A stretch of 64,000 bases of DNA from Sphingobacteriales bacterium (lineage in GTDB: Bacteria; Bacteroidota; Bacteroidia; Chitinophagales; Chitinophagaceae): positions 57,088 to 121,087 of the forward strand of contig JAAXIF010000105.1 of assembly GCA_012270485.1 (NCBI GenBank), read 5' to 3'. Below are positions 1-8,390 of this stretch, in pieces; position 1 is the stretch's first letter; every line of letters begins with the position of its first letter. A program made the position numbers and the translations under genes. A model generated the notes under the pieces. It was not told the DNA's origin and did no database searches. It worked only from the letters and a program-made list of their open reading frames with translations.

Positions 1-1
1 C

Positions 2-166
2 TCAGTATTATGTGATGAAACAAACAACACTGATACTGTAATAGATAGAAACGAATTTGTTTGTTCTATCTTTGTGAAACCTGCTAGAAGTATTAACTTT
101 ATAACTCTCAACTTTGTCGCAGCCAGAAGTGGTGTAGACTTTGAAGAGATTTACAGTGCAGTTTAA
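2..166 (+). CDS. 18: Tail sheath protein C-terminus (gp18-like), truncated by window start
   Basis: Open frame from base 2 ending SVLCDETNNTDTVIDRNEFVCSIFVKPARSINFITLNFVAARSGVDFEEIYSAV*, the typical T4-like sheath C-terminus; directly upstream of gp19. Confidence 0.85.
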   Translation, partial: SVLCDETNNTDTVIDRNEFVCSIFVKPARSINFITLNFVAARSGVDFEEIYSAV

Positions 167-176
167 GGAGAACTAA

Positions 177-674
177 ATGGCAAGTATAGACCAATTTAAA
201 GCACAACTTATAGGTGGAGGCCCAAGAGCCAACAGATTTAAAGTTTTCATTCCAAGAGCTGGAAACAAAATTGAATTCTTGTGCAAAGCTGCTAATATCC
301 CAGCAGGAACTTTAGGAGAAGTTATTGTTCCTTTCAGAGGACATAACCTTAAACTTGCTGGAGAAAGAACATTCGAAGATTGGCAGATTACAGTAATCAA
401 CGATGTTGAGTTTTCAGTTAGAAGTGGTCTAGAAGCATGGCAAGAAGAAATTCAAGCATTAGATAGTGGTGAAGGTTCAACCTCTACAGACTATCTTATT
501 TCTAGAGCGTTCGTAGAACAACTTAACAAAGATGACTCCGTCCTTGCGAGATACGAGTTTTTCAACATGTTCCCTAAAGCAATAGGTGCAATCGAATTAT
601 CATACGATACAGTTGATGCACTAGAGGAATTTACAGTTGACTTTACTTTTTCTCACTGGGAAAGAGTCCTTTAA
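177..674 (+). CDS. 19: Tail tube protein gp19
   Basis: 165 aa; T4-like tail tube sequence (GGGPRANRFKVFIPRAG...) and synteny 18-19-20. Confidence 0.92.
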   Translation: MASIDQFKAQLIGGGPRANRFKVFIPRAGNKIEFLCKAANIPAGTLGEVIVPFRGHNLKLAGERTFEDWQITVINDVEFSVRSGLEAWQEEIQALDSGEGSTSTDYLISRAFVEQLNKDDSVLARYEFFNMFPKAIGAIELSYDTVDALEEFTVDFTFSHWERVL

Positions 675-704
675 ATCAAAGTGACATACCCCCTAAAAAG
701 GGAG

Positions 705-712
705 TATAAATA
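705..712 (+). promoter_or_regulatory. T4-type late promoter element TATAAATA, 5 nt before the gp20 ATG
   Basis: Exact TATAAATA; ATG at 718. Confidence 0.75.
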
Positions 713-717
713 ATAGT

Positions 718-2253
718 ATGGAATTATTTGGGTTTGAAATATCCCGTAAAAGGGAAGAATTAAGAGCAACAGAGGACAAGAACCAAAAGTCCTTTGTGCC
801 ACCCGTTGATGATGACGGAACCCCCGTCATTGAACAACAAAGTGGTTTCATATCAGGTGCAGCCTATGGGTCGTATGTCGATATGGAAGGTGGTATCAAG
901 AATGAGGCAGAACTCATTCGAAGATACCGCGAAACCTCTTTGGTTCCCGAGTGTGATTCGGCAATCGAAGATATAGTTAATGAGTGTATCACTTCTGACA
1001 CTTCAGATAAGATAGTATCACTCGACCTCAGAGATGTAAAGCTCTCTGACAGTATCAAAACTAAGATACAAGAAGAGTTTAATCACATCTTATCTATAAT
1101 GAAGTTCAATCAGAACTCTCATGAATTATTCAGAAAGTGGTATGTTGACGGAAGAATTTACTTCCATAAGGTCGTTGATTCGTCACGACCAAAATTAGGT
1201 ATTGTAGACCTAAGAAATGTTGACCCGATTAAGATTAAGAAGGTCAGAAACATAGAAAAACAGAAAGACCCTAAGACAAAGGTCGACAGAATTAAGAAAA
1301 TTGAAGAGTTTTATCTTTTCAATGATAAAGGTTTTGATAAGTCCACTGCAACAGAGGGGACTACAGTCAAAATTGCACCTGAAGCTGTGACATACACAAC
1401 TTCGGGTTTATTGGATTACACAAAAAATGTTGTAATCGGATATCTGCATAAAGCATTGAAGACTGCAAATCAGTTATCAATGATGGAAGATGCACTTGTT
1501 ATCTATAGGATTTCAAGAGCACCCGAAAGAAGGATTTTCTACATTGACGTAGGAAACCTTCCAAAAGCAAAGGCAGAACAGTATCTTGCAGACGTTATGA
1601 ACCGATACAAGAACAAGTTAGTCTACAATGCAGATACAGGTGAAATCAAAGATGATAGAAAACATATGAGTATGTTAGAAGATTTTTGGTTGCCTAGAAG
1701 AGAAGGTGGTAGAGGAACAGAGATTACTACCCTGCCTGGTGGACAAAACCTTGCAGATATAGACGATATAGAATACTTTAAGAAGAAACTATATCAGTCA
1801 TTAAATGTTCCTGCGTCTAGAATGGAAGCCGACAATGGATTTAACATGGGTCGTGCTTCAGAGATTTCTAGAGATGAACTTAAGTTTAATAAGTTCACAA
1901 ACAGACTTCAGAAGAAGTTTGCAAGAGTTTTTACAGATATTCTTAAGACTCAATTAGTTCTTAAGGAAATCGTAAGTGGTGAAGAGTTTGATAAAGTCAA
2001 AGACTTCATTCAATATGATTATGCAACGGACAACCACTTTACAGAGTTGAAAGATGCAGAAATCATGAGGGAGAGATTAGATACTCTCTCAAATATTTCT
2101 GATTATGTCGGACAATATTACTCAAAAGAATGGGTAAGAAAATATATTTTACGACAATCAGAAGAAGACATTAAATTAATTGATAAACAGATTACCGATG
2201 AAGGTGGGTCTGAATCAGATGAAGGAAGTGAAGATGACTTCGGAGGATTTTAA
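718..2253 (+). CDS. 20: Portal vertex protein gp20
   Basis: 511 aa, T4-like portal (YRETSLVPECDSAIEDIVNE..., ...GRGTEITTLPGGQNLADIDDIEYFKKKLYQSLNVP). Confidence 0.95.
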   Translation: MELFGFEISRKREELRATEDKNQKSFVPPVDDDGTPVIEQQSGFISGAAYGSYVDMEGGIKNEAELIRRYRETSLVPECDSAIEDIVNECITSDTSDKIVSLDLRDVKLSDSIKTKIQEEFNHILSIMKFNQNSHELFRKWYVDGRIYFHKVVDSSRPKLGIVDLRNVDPIKIKKVRNIEKQKDPKTKVDRIKKIEEFYLFNDKGFDKSTATEGTTVKIAPEAVTYTTSGLLDYTKNVVIGYLHKALKTANQLSMMEDALVIYRISRAPERRIFYIDVGNLPKAKAEQYLADVMNRYKNKLVYNADTGEIKDDRKHMSMLEDFWLPRREGGRGTEITTLPGGQNLADIDDIEYFKKKLYQSLNVPASRMEADNGFNMGRASEISRDELKFNKFTNRLQKKFARVFTDILKTQLVLKEIVSGEEFDKVKDFIQYDYATDNHFTELKDAEIMRERLDTLSNISDYVGQYYSKEWVRKYILRQSEEDIKLIDKQITDEGGSESDEGSEDDFGGF

Positions 2254-2256
2254 TAA

Positions 2257-2442
2257 ATGAGTAGTGAAATAGCAAAAGAAATAGTAAACTCAATCGAAGC
2301 AGGTAAGTTAGATACTGCAAAAGACCAAGTCTTTGACGGAATCAAACAGAAAGCTGCAGAAACAATCGATATGAAAAGAGTTGAAATGCAAGTAGATTGG
2401 ATGAATAAAACTCAAGAAGAACCAACAGGTGAAGCTGAGTAA
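2257..2442 (+). CDS. Small prohead core-type protein (position of gp67)
   Basis: 61 aa between gp20 and gp21; positional inference. Confidence 0.5.
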   Translation: MSSEIAKEIVNSIEAGKLDTAKDQVFDGIKQKAAETIDMKRVEMQVDWMNKTQEEPTGEAE

Positions 2443-2747
2443 TGAAATCCTTTGCAGACATTCAGGTCGAATTACGTGAGGCAAAATTTAAGTTGCCACG
2501 TGGTCATAAAGACCTGAAAACTGATGTTGTAAAGATTGGTGGTAAGAAGATTAGTATCTCTTACACCGAATACAGAGGTAAAGTTCATGTATACGTAGAT
2601 GGACAAGACTTCGGAGGTGCAACATACAAAAATTTAAAATCTGCAGAGAAAGAAATGAAAGGTATGAAAGATGTCATCAAACAAATGTCAGAAGAAGAGA
2701 ATATAGACATAGAGGAAATTTTCAATGAAATTAATATCAGAGTTTAA
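2442..2747 (+). CDS. Hypothetical prohead-associated protein (position of gp68); N-terminus MKSFADIQVE resembles a capsid-targeting peptide
   Basis: 101 aa ORF, overlaps stop/start with its neighbours; synteny. Confidence 0.5.
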   Translation: MKSFADIQVELREAKFKLPRGHKDLKTDVVKIGGKKISISYTEYRGKVHVYVDGQDFGGATYKNLKSAEKEMKGMKDVIKQMSEEENIDIEEIFNEINIRV

Positions 2748-3378
2748 TGACTACAGTGTTTCTCCTATTATTGTAGAGGAGAACGAAAAAGGACAAAAAG
2801 AATACTTTATTGAAGGTATCTTCATGCAGTCTGAAATAAAGAACAGAAATGGTCGTATTTACCCTAAAGAAGTAATGGAAAAAGAGGTAAAACGATACGT
2901 AAAAGAATTCGTTGAGAAAGATAGAGCATTCGGTGAGTTAGGACACCCTGACGGCCCGACTATCAATCTTGACAAAGTGTCACACTTAATTACTAAGTTA
3001 GAAGAAGACGGAAATAATTACGTGGGACGTGCAAAGATTTTAAGCACACCCAATGGTCAAATTGTGAGAAATTTGATTGATGATGGTGCTAAATTAGGAG
3101 TTTCATCTAGAGGTCTAGGTTCACTAGAACAAAAAGGTGGTTCTCAATATGTTAAAGATGACTTTCAACTTGCAACAGCAGGTGATATCGTTGCAGACCC
3201 TTCTGCTCCTGAAGCTTTCGTTAACGGAATTATGGAAGGAACAGAGTGGGTTTATGAAAACGGACTATTAACTGCAAGACAAATAGACGAAATGCAGACT
3301 GAAATTAGGTCAGCAAAGTCTACAAAGTTGGAAGAAGTCAAATTAAACCAATGGAAGAGGTTTGTTGAGAACCTCTAA
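2725..3378 (+). CDS. 21: Prohead core protease gp21
   Basis: 217 aa: EGIFMQSEIKNRNGRIYPKEVMEKEV, GELGHPDGP, GVSSRGLGSL, typical of T4-like prohead proteases. Confidence 0.93.
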   Translation: MKLISEFNDYSVSPIIVEENEKGQKEYFIEGIFMQSEIKNRNGRIYPKEVMEKEVKRYVKEFVEKDRAFGELGHPDGPTINLDKVSHLITKLEEDGNNYVGRAKILSTPNGQIVRNLIDDGAKLGVSSRGLGSLEQKGGSQYVKDDFQLATAGDIVADPSAPEAFVNGIMEGTEWVYENGLLTARQIDEMQTEIRSAKSTKLEEVKLNQWKRFVENL

Positions 3379-3380
3379 CA

Positions 3381-3388
3381 TATAAATA
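3381..3388 (+). promoter_or_regulatory. T4-type late promoter element TATAAATA upstream of gp22
   Basis: Exact TATAAATA; followed by AGGAG RBS and ATG at 3417. Confidence 0.7.
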
Positions 3389-3416
3389 AAAAAGTAAACT
3401 CAAACAGGAGAAAAAC

Positions 3417-4793
3417 ATGGCAGAGTTAGAAAAAAACCAAGAAACTGTTGAAGAAACAGTTGAAGCTATAGAGGAAGGTCAACAACCTAACGCTAAAGCT
3501 GAAGATGGTGACAAGAAGCCTGTAAAACAAGGGTCATCTGACGCTGAGAAAATCGAAAGCGGAAAAGGTGATGTCGTCAAACCTGAAGAAAATCCTGTTG
3601 ACAAAGCTGTTGCATCAGTAAAAGCTGCTGAGAAAGCTCCTTCAAATGAAGGTGACGCTCAGAAGAAAGGTGCAGACAAACCCGAAAAAATGGAAAAACT
3701 TAAAAAAGTTTCCGAGGGTGAAGAAGAATCTAAGAAAGATGTTGCAGAAACATCTAAAATGGAGAACATCAAAGCTATCGTCAACAACATGAAGGAAATG
3801 ACTAAAGAGGAACTTCAAAAAACTTTTGGTGAAGTATCAGAAGAAGAAGAAGAAGTTGACGAAAGTTTAACAAAAGCAGAAGTCGCTAGAAAAATTGTTG
3901 AAACACTCAAGAAACTTGACGCTGAAGAAGTTGCAAAGATTCGTGAGAAGTATGAAGACGAGGAAGATGATGACGATGATGATGACGATGATGACGATGA
4001 TGACAACGACATCGAGGAATCAAAATCTGCTGAACTTGAATCTTCATTAGTGGAGATAGAAGTAGAAGACGACCTATCTGCAATCTCAGAAGCACTAGAA
4101 CTATCAGAAGAGAATCAAGAAAAAGCAAAAACAATCTTCAAAGCTGCAGTGACTTCAAAAGTTGCTGAAATCAAAGAAGAACTTGAGACTCAGTATTCAG
4201 AAGAATTAAAAACCTCAGTAGATAAAGTTAAAGGTGACCTTGCGGAAGCTGTAGACAAATATCTAACATATTGTGCAGAAGAGTGGACGAAAGAAAACGA
4301 ACTCGCAATTGAGAGAGGTTTGAGGTCAGAAATGACTGAAAACTTTATCGAAGGATTAAAAACATTGTTCGTAGAACACTATGTTGATGTCCCTGAAGAT
4401 AAGTATAATGTTATTGACGAACTCGCAAATAGACTCGATGAGATGGAAGAGAAACTTGACAGTGAAGTGTCTAAAAACATGGAAATTGTTGAGGAGAACG
4501 ACTCTCTCAAAAGAGGTAATGTGATTAGAGAAGCCTGCGAAGACTTAACTGAATCACAAAAAGAGAAAATGGAATCACTTGCTAATGGTGTAGACTTTAA
4601 AGATATCGAAGACTTTGGTGACAAAGTTAACGAAATCAAAGAAGCTTACTTCCCAACAGAAGGTGAAACCATCTCTGAGGATACAATAGTAGAAGAAGGA
4701 ACTGGAGAAATCTCAGAAGAGAAAGAACCTGTTCTTGACCCTCAAATTGCACAATACTCAGAGGCATTAAGTAAACTAAAACCATTAGGTTAA
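3417..4793 (+). CDS. 22: Prohead scaffold protein gp22, with a long acidic N-terminal region
   Basis: 458 aa, between gp21 and gp23, highly charged; C-terminal scaffold-like region. Confidence 0.85.
   Translation: MAELEKNQETVEETVEAIEEGQQPNAKAEDGDKKPVKQGSSDAEKIESGKGDVVKPEENPVDKAVASVKAAEKAPSNEGDAQKKGADKPEKMEKLKKVSEGEEESKKDVAETSKMENIKAIVNNMKEMTKEELQKTFGEVSEEEEEVDESLTKAEVARKIVETLKKLDAEEVAKIREKYEDEEDDDDDDDDDDDDDNDIEESKSAELESSLVEIEVEDDLSAISEALELSEENQEKAKTIFKAAVTSKVAEIKEELETQYSEELKTSVDKVKGDLAEAVDKYLTYCAEEWTKENELAIERGLRSEMTENFIEGLKTLFVEHYVDVPEDKYNVIDELANRLDEMEEKLDSEVSKNMEIVEENDSLKRGNVIREACEDLTESQKEKMESLANGVDFKDIEDFGDKVNEIKEAYFPTEGETISEDTIVEEGTGEISEEKEPVLDPQIAQYSEALSKLKPLG
3957..4012 (+). repeat. GAT/GAC (poly-Asp) microsatellite-like tract inside gp22
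   Basis: gacgaggaagatgatgacgatgatgatgacgatgatgacgatgatgacaacgac. Confidence 0.85.
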
Positions 4794-4810
4794 ATTTAAA
4801 GGAATAAAAA

Positions 4811-6106
4811 ATGTTTTTATCAGAAAACTTACAGGAGAAGTGGGAGCCGATTCTAGAACATTCAGATTTGCCAAAAATCGAAGACAACTACAAACGTGCC
4901 GTCACAGCTGTTATCCTTGAAAACCAAGAGAAAGCTTTAAACGAAGATAGAGCTACTCTTGCAGAAGCAGCACCTTTAAATTCCACTGGCACAGGTATTT
5001 CTAACTGGGATCCGATATTGATTTCATTAGTAAGACGTGCTATGCCAAATCTCGTTGCATACGACATTTGCGGTGTTCAACCAATGACAGGCCCAACTGG
5101 TCTTATCTTTGCTATGAAAGCAAGATATAATGATGACGTAGACGCAGACAGATTGAACAAATCAGAAGCTCTTCATAACGAAGCTAGAACTGATTACTCA
5201 GCATCTGCTCAAACAACATCAACATCAGTAGGTAGTGACCACTCAGGTGACCCATTCAATGGTTCATACGCGTCACAAACTTCAGAGGGTATGTCAACTG
5301 CTTCAGCTGAGTCACTAGGTGACGCTGCTGGAAACCATTTTGCTGAAATGGCATTCTCAATTGAGAAAGCTACAGTGACAGCGAAATCAAGAGCACTTAA
5401 AGCGGAATACTCATTAGAACTTGCTCAAGACCTTAAAGCAATCCACGGCCTTGATGCAGAATCAGAACTTGCAAACATTCTATCATCAGAAATCCTTGCT
5501 GAAATAAACAGGGAAGTTGTAAGAAGTGTTAACAACCAAGCGAAAACTGGTGCAGCTGCTACAGCTTCAGCAGGAACTTTCAACTTGGACGTTGATGCAA
5601 ATGGTAGATGGTCTGTAGAGAAGTTCAAAGGTTTATTGTTCCAAATCGAAAGAGAATCAAATGTTATTGCTAAAGAAACAAGACGTGGTAAAGGAAACTT
5701 TATCCTATGTTCTTCAGACGTAGCTTCAGCATTATCAATGGCTGGTGTATTAGATTACGCACCTGCTCTTTCAACTAACCTTAACGTTGACGATACTGGT
5801 AATACTTTTGCTGGTGTATTAAACGGAAGAGTTAAAGTCTATATAGACCCATATGCGTCTGCAGACTACTTAACTGTAGGTTATAGAGGTTCAAACCCTT
5901 ATGACGCTGGATTATTCTATTGCCCATACGTTCCATTACAAATGGTTCGTGCAGTTGGTGAGAATACTTTCCAACCAAAAATTGGTTTCAAAACAAGATA
6001 CGGAATGGTATCTAATCCTTTTGTTGGTTCAACACCTTCAGACGGACTTGCTTCAGCAGGAACAAACCAATACTACAGAAAATTTGCAGTATCAAACATT
6101 CTGTAA
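4811..6106 (+). CDS. 23: Major capsid protein gp23
   Basis: 431 aa; ISNWDPILISLVRRAMPNLVAYDICGVQPMTGPTGLIFAMKARY is the T4-like gp23 signature. Confidence 0.97.
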   Translation: MFLSENLQEKWEPILEHSDLPKIEDNYKRAVTAVILENQEKALNEDRATLAEAAPLNSTGTGISNWDPILISLVRRAMPNLVAYDICGVQPMTGPTGLIFAMKARYNDDVDADRLNKSEALHNEARTDYSASAQTTSTSVGSDHSGDPFNGSYASQTSEGMSTASAESLGDAAGNHFAEMAFSIEKATVTAKSRALKAEYSLELAQDLKAIHGLDAESELANILSSEILAEINREVVRSVNNQAKTGAAATASAGTFNLDVDANGRWSVEKFKGLLFQIERESNVIAKETRRGKGNFILCSSDVASALSMAGVLDYAPALSTNLNVDDTGNTFAGVLNGRVKVYIDPYASADYLTVGYRGSNPYDAGLFYCPYVPLQMVRAVGENTFQPKIGFKTRYGMVSNPFVGSTPSDGLASAGTNQYYRKFAVSNIL

Positions 6107-6126
6107 TCGAATTAAATTTCGAACTA

Positions 6127-6152
6127 AAGGGGACTTCAAGTCCCCTTTTTTT
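6127..6152 (+). terminator. Rho-independent terminator after gp23
   Basis: AAGGGGACTTcaAGTCCCCTT hairpin followed by a T run. Confidence 0.9.
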
Positions 6153-6200
6153 ATGCACTAAATAAAAGGACGTAAACACACATACACACAGGAGGAAATT

Positions 6201-6416
6201 ATGTCAAATGGAAAATCAGGGTTCGAAATCCGAGCCGACTTACTAAATCAATCACAAAGTCTATTGGAAGGAAATCTCTATAGAGAGAATGAAAAAATCG
6301 ATAGACATAATGAAGTGTTCCCTAATGATAAAAAAGGATTAGGTGACCAATTCATTAGTGTTGAGGAAGTTATTTCAACTGCAAGACAATTAAACGAGTT
6401 TGTCAACGAGAAATAA
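6201..6416 (+). CDS. Hypothetical protein (conserved T4-like marine phage type)
   Basis: 71 aa, strong RBS aggagga. Confidence 0.6.
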   Translation: MSNGKSGFEIRADLLNQSQSLLEGNLYRENEKIDRHNEVFPNDKKGLGDQFISVEEVISTARQLNEFVNEK

Positions 6417-6430
6417 CTAAATAGTATAGT

Positions 6431-6450
6431 GGGGTGAAATTATTCACCCC
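6431..6450 (+). other. Perfect 8-bp hairpin GGGGTGAA-atta-TTCACCCC without U-tract
   Basis: Read directly between two small ORFs. Confidence 0.7.
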
Positions 6451-6468
6451 CTATTAGAAGGAAATACA

Positions 6469-6684
6469 ATGTCAGAATATGCAAAAACAGTGAAAGTGTT
6501 AGAAGGCCCTTGGGAGAAAAGTGCATTCCCAAATGGGGTTGAAACAACAGACGTTATCAGTAGAACGATATCTACACGATACATTCAAGACGGATACCTT
6601 TGTGAAGAAGTGGTTCAGAGAGAGTATCGTGGTGAAGATTATCAAGACACTTCAACGTCTAAAAGGATTATAAAACTTGACTGA
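6469..6684 (+). CDS. Hypothetical protein
   Basis: 71 aa ORF with RBS. Confidence 0.55.
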   Translation: MSEYAKTVKVLEGPWEKSAFPNGVETTDVISRTISTRYIQDGYLCEEVVQREYRGEDYQDTSTSKRIIKLD

Positions 6685-7213
6685 AATAAACAAATCAATT
6701 CTTAATAAGAATAATTTTAGATTACTAATTGACAAAGTTCCAACAGTGGAATACTATGTGCAATCAGTTAATATCCCAGGCTTATCATTTACAGAAACAA
6801 TAAGTGCAGCTGGTGTAGGATTAGATGCATTTTTCCCAGGCGATAAAGTGTCTTTTGAATCACTAAGTGTATCATTCTTAGTAGACGAAGACTTACAAAA
6901 CTTTAAAGAAATGTATGACTGGATGAATGCAATTGTTCCCGTATCAGACCCAAGTGCATATGAGTCCTATGTAGGGACTAAAAAGACCACTACAGGACTC
7001 CTCAGTGACGTTGAGAACGATTTAAATCAGTATTCCGACATAACTATAGTGGTTAATACCAATAAAAACATACCTAATAAGTTCTTTAGGTTTCACGATG
7101 CATTCCCTATATCCCTCAGTGGTATAGAACTGCAAAGTGGTGCTGAAACAGACGCTGTTGTTGCAACAGTTGAGTTCAGATTCACATATTACGATATCGA
7201 ATCAACCTCTTAA
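6677..7213 (+). CDS. Tail tube-like (gp19-fold?) structural protein, TTG start
   Basis: 178 aa; NNFRLLIDKVPTVEYYVQSVNIPGLSF resembles tail tube/baseplate-type proteins of T4-like marine phages. Confidence 0.55.
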   Translation: MTEINKSILNKNNFRLLIDKVPTVEYYVQSVNIPGLSFTETISAAGVGLDAFFPGDKVSFESLSVSFLVDEDLQNFKEMYDWMNAIVPVSDPSAYESYVGTKKTTTGLLSDVENDLNQYSDITIVVNTNKNIPNKFFRFHDAFPISLSGIELQSGAETDAVVATVEFRFTYYDIESTS

Positions 7214-7256
7214 AACACCTATTAATACTACCATAAATATGGTATAATAGTATATT

Positions 7257-7700
7257 ATGACTTTAGATGAAATTAAGAAAGAGTGGGAAAAGGATTGTGA
7301 GATAGACGATATCGAGTTAGATAAATCGTCTTTAGAAGTTCCTAAACTCCATGCAAAATATCAAGACTTATTGTCTAGTAAGATTCTTGTTATGAAACAG
7401 TATCAATTCAAATATGATACACTTCTAAAAGATAAGTGGTTGTGGTATAACGGAAAAATGTCACAAGAACAAATTCAAGAGTTGGGTTGGTCAGACGACC
7501 CTTTAGACGGATTAAAGATTATGAAAAATGATTTACAAATTTTCTATAATTCTGATAAAGATATTCAAGAACTCAATGCAAAAATCGAATACTTAAAAGT
7601 CACAATAGATTACCTCAAAGAGTGTATGCAAAATATCACTTGGAGACACCAAACGATTAAGAATACAATCGATTGGAGAAAGTTCATGGCGGGGTCATAA
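7257..7700 (+). CDS. uvsY: UvsY recombination mediator
   Basis: 147 aa, UvsY-like helical protein (KILVMKQYQFKYDTLLKDKWLWYNGKM...) directly upstream of an oxygenase gene and uvsW. Confidence 0.85.
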   Translation: MTLDEIKKEWEKDCEIDDIELDKSSLEVPKLHAKYQDLLSSKILVMKQYQFKYDTLLKDKWLWYNGKMSQEQIQELGWSDDPLDGLKIMKNDLQIFYNSDKDIQELNAKIEYLKVTIDYLKECMQNITWRHQTIKNTIDWRKFMAGS

Positions 7701-8389
7701 TGCCACTACACGCGAATCATGTTTGGATTGCAGAAGCATTCTTCACACCTACAGAAGTAGATTCTATACTTGCAATTGCAAATAAAAAAGATTGGGACGA
7801 AGGAAGGATTGGTGATGGACGTGAAAATGACCCTGATAGAGAAGAAACAGATAGTGGTGCAGTAAATAGTGAAATCAGACAATCACAAGTTAAGTGGTTA
7901 ATGGTTCCTGAAATGAGTAAAGAGTTTCACGATAAACTCTTTTCTGCAGTTCAATATGCGTGTGGAGATAATCATTGGAACTGGGACTTTACTAATTGGG
8001 AAAATTTTCAATTTACAAATTATACTGCAAAACCAAATTTACCTAAGGGTGATTTTTATACTTGGCATACTGATGCAGGCCCACCAACACGTTCAAATTA
8101 TGCAGACGGAAGTATTCGTAAATTAAGTTGCACTATTCAATTATCAGACCCCGATGATTATGAGGGTGGTTTATTTCAATGGTTAGAACCGACTCATACT
8201 TTTGACAGAATTCAATTAGGTCAGAGAACAGTTGGTTTAGATGATATGACTAAGACAGCACCATTTAGTGCAAAGACACGTGGTTCTATTATTCTATTTC
8301 CTTCAGACGTTCACCACCAAGTCACACCCGTGACACGTGGTTCTAGAAATTCATTAGTTGGTTGGTTATTAGGTCAACCTTATAAGTAA
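7700..8389 (+). CDS. 2OG-Fe(II) oxygenase (PKHD/PiuC-like)
   Basis: FYTWHTDAGPP (HxD), GGLFQW, SDVHHQVTPVTRGSRNSLVGW distal His/Arg; ATG at 7700 preferred over the track start. Confidence 0.85.
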   Translation: MPLHANHVWIAEAFFTPTEVDSILAIANKKDWDEGRIGDGRENDPDREETDSGAVNSEIRQSQVKWLMVPEMSKEFHDKLFSAVQYACGDNHWNWDFTNWENFQFTNYTAKPNLPKGDFYTWHTDAGPPTRSNYADGSIRKLSCTIQLSDPDDYEGGLFQWLEPTHTFDRIQLGQRTVGLDDMTKTAPFSAKTRGSIILFPSDVHHQVTPVTRGSRNSLVGWLLGQPYK

Positions 8390-8390
8390 A

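Noticed and set aside
3815-4012. Minus-strand poly-Ser ORF opposite gp22
   Set aside because: Complement of the GAT/GAC poly-Asp tract; purely compositional
6215-6235. GGGTTCGAAATCC resembling a tRNA T-arm
   Set aside because: Inside a coding ORF and no cloverleaf or acceptor stem could be built around it
7229-7236. CATAAATA upstream of uvsY as a late promoter
   Set aside because: Followed by a TATAAT-type -10 and a recombination gene; more likely part of a sigma70 promoter spacer
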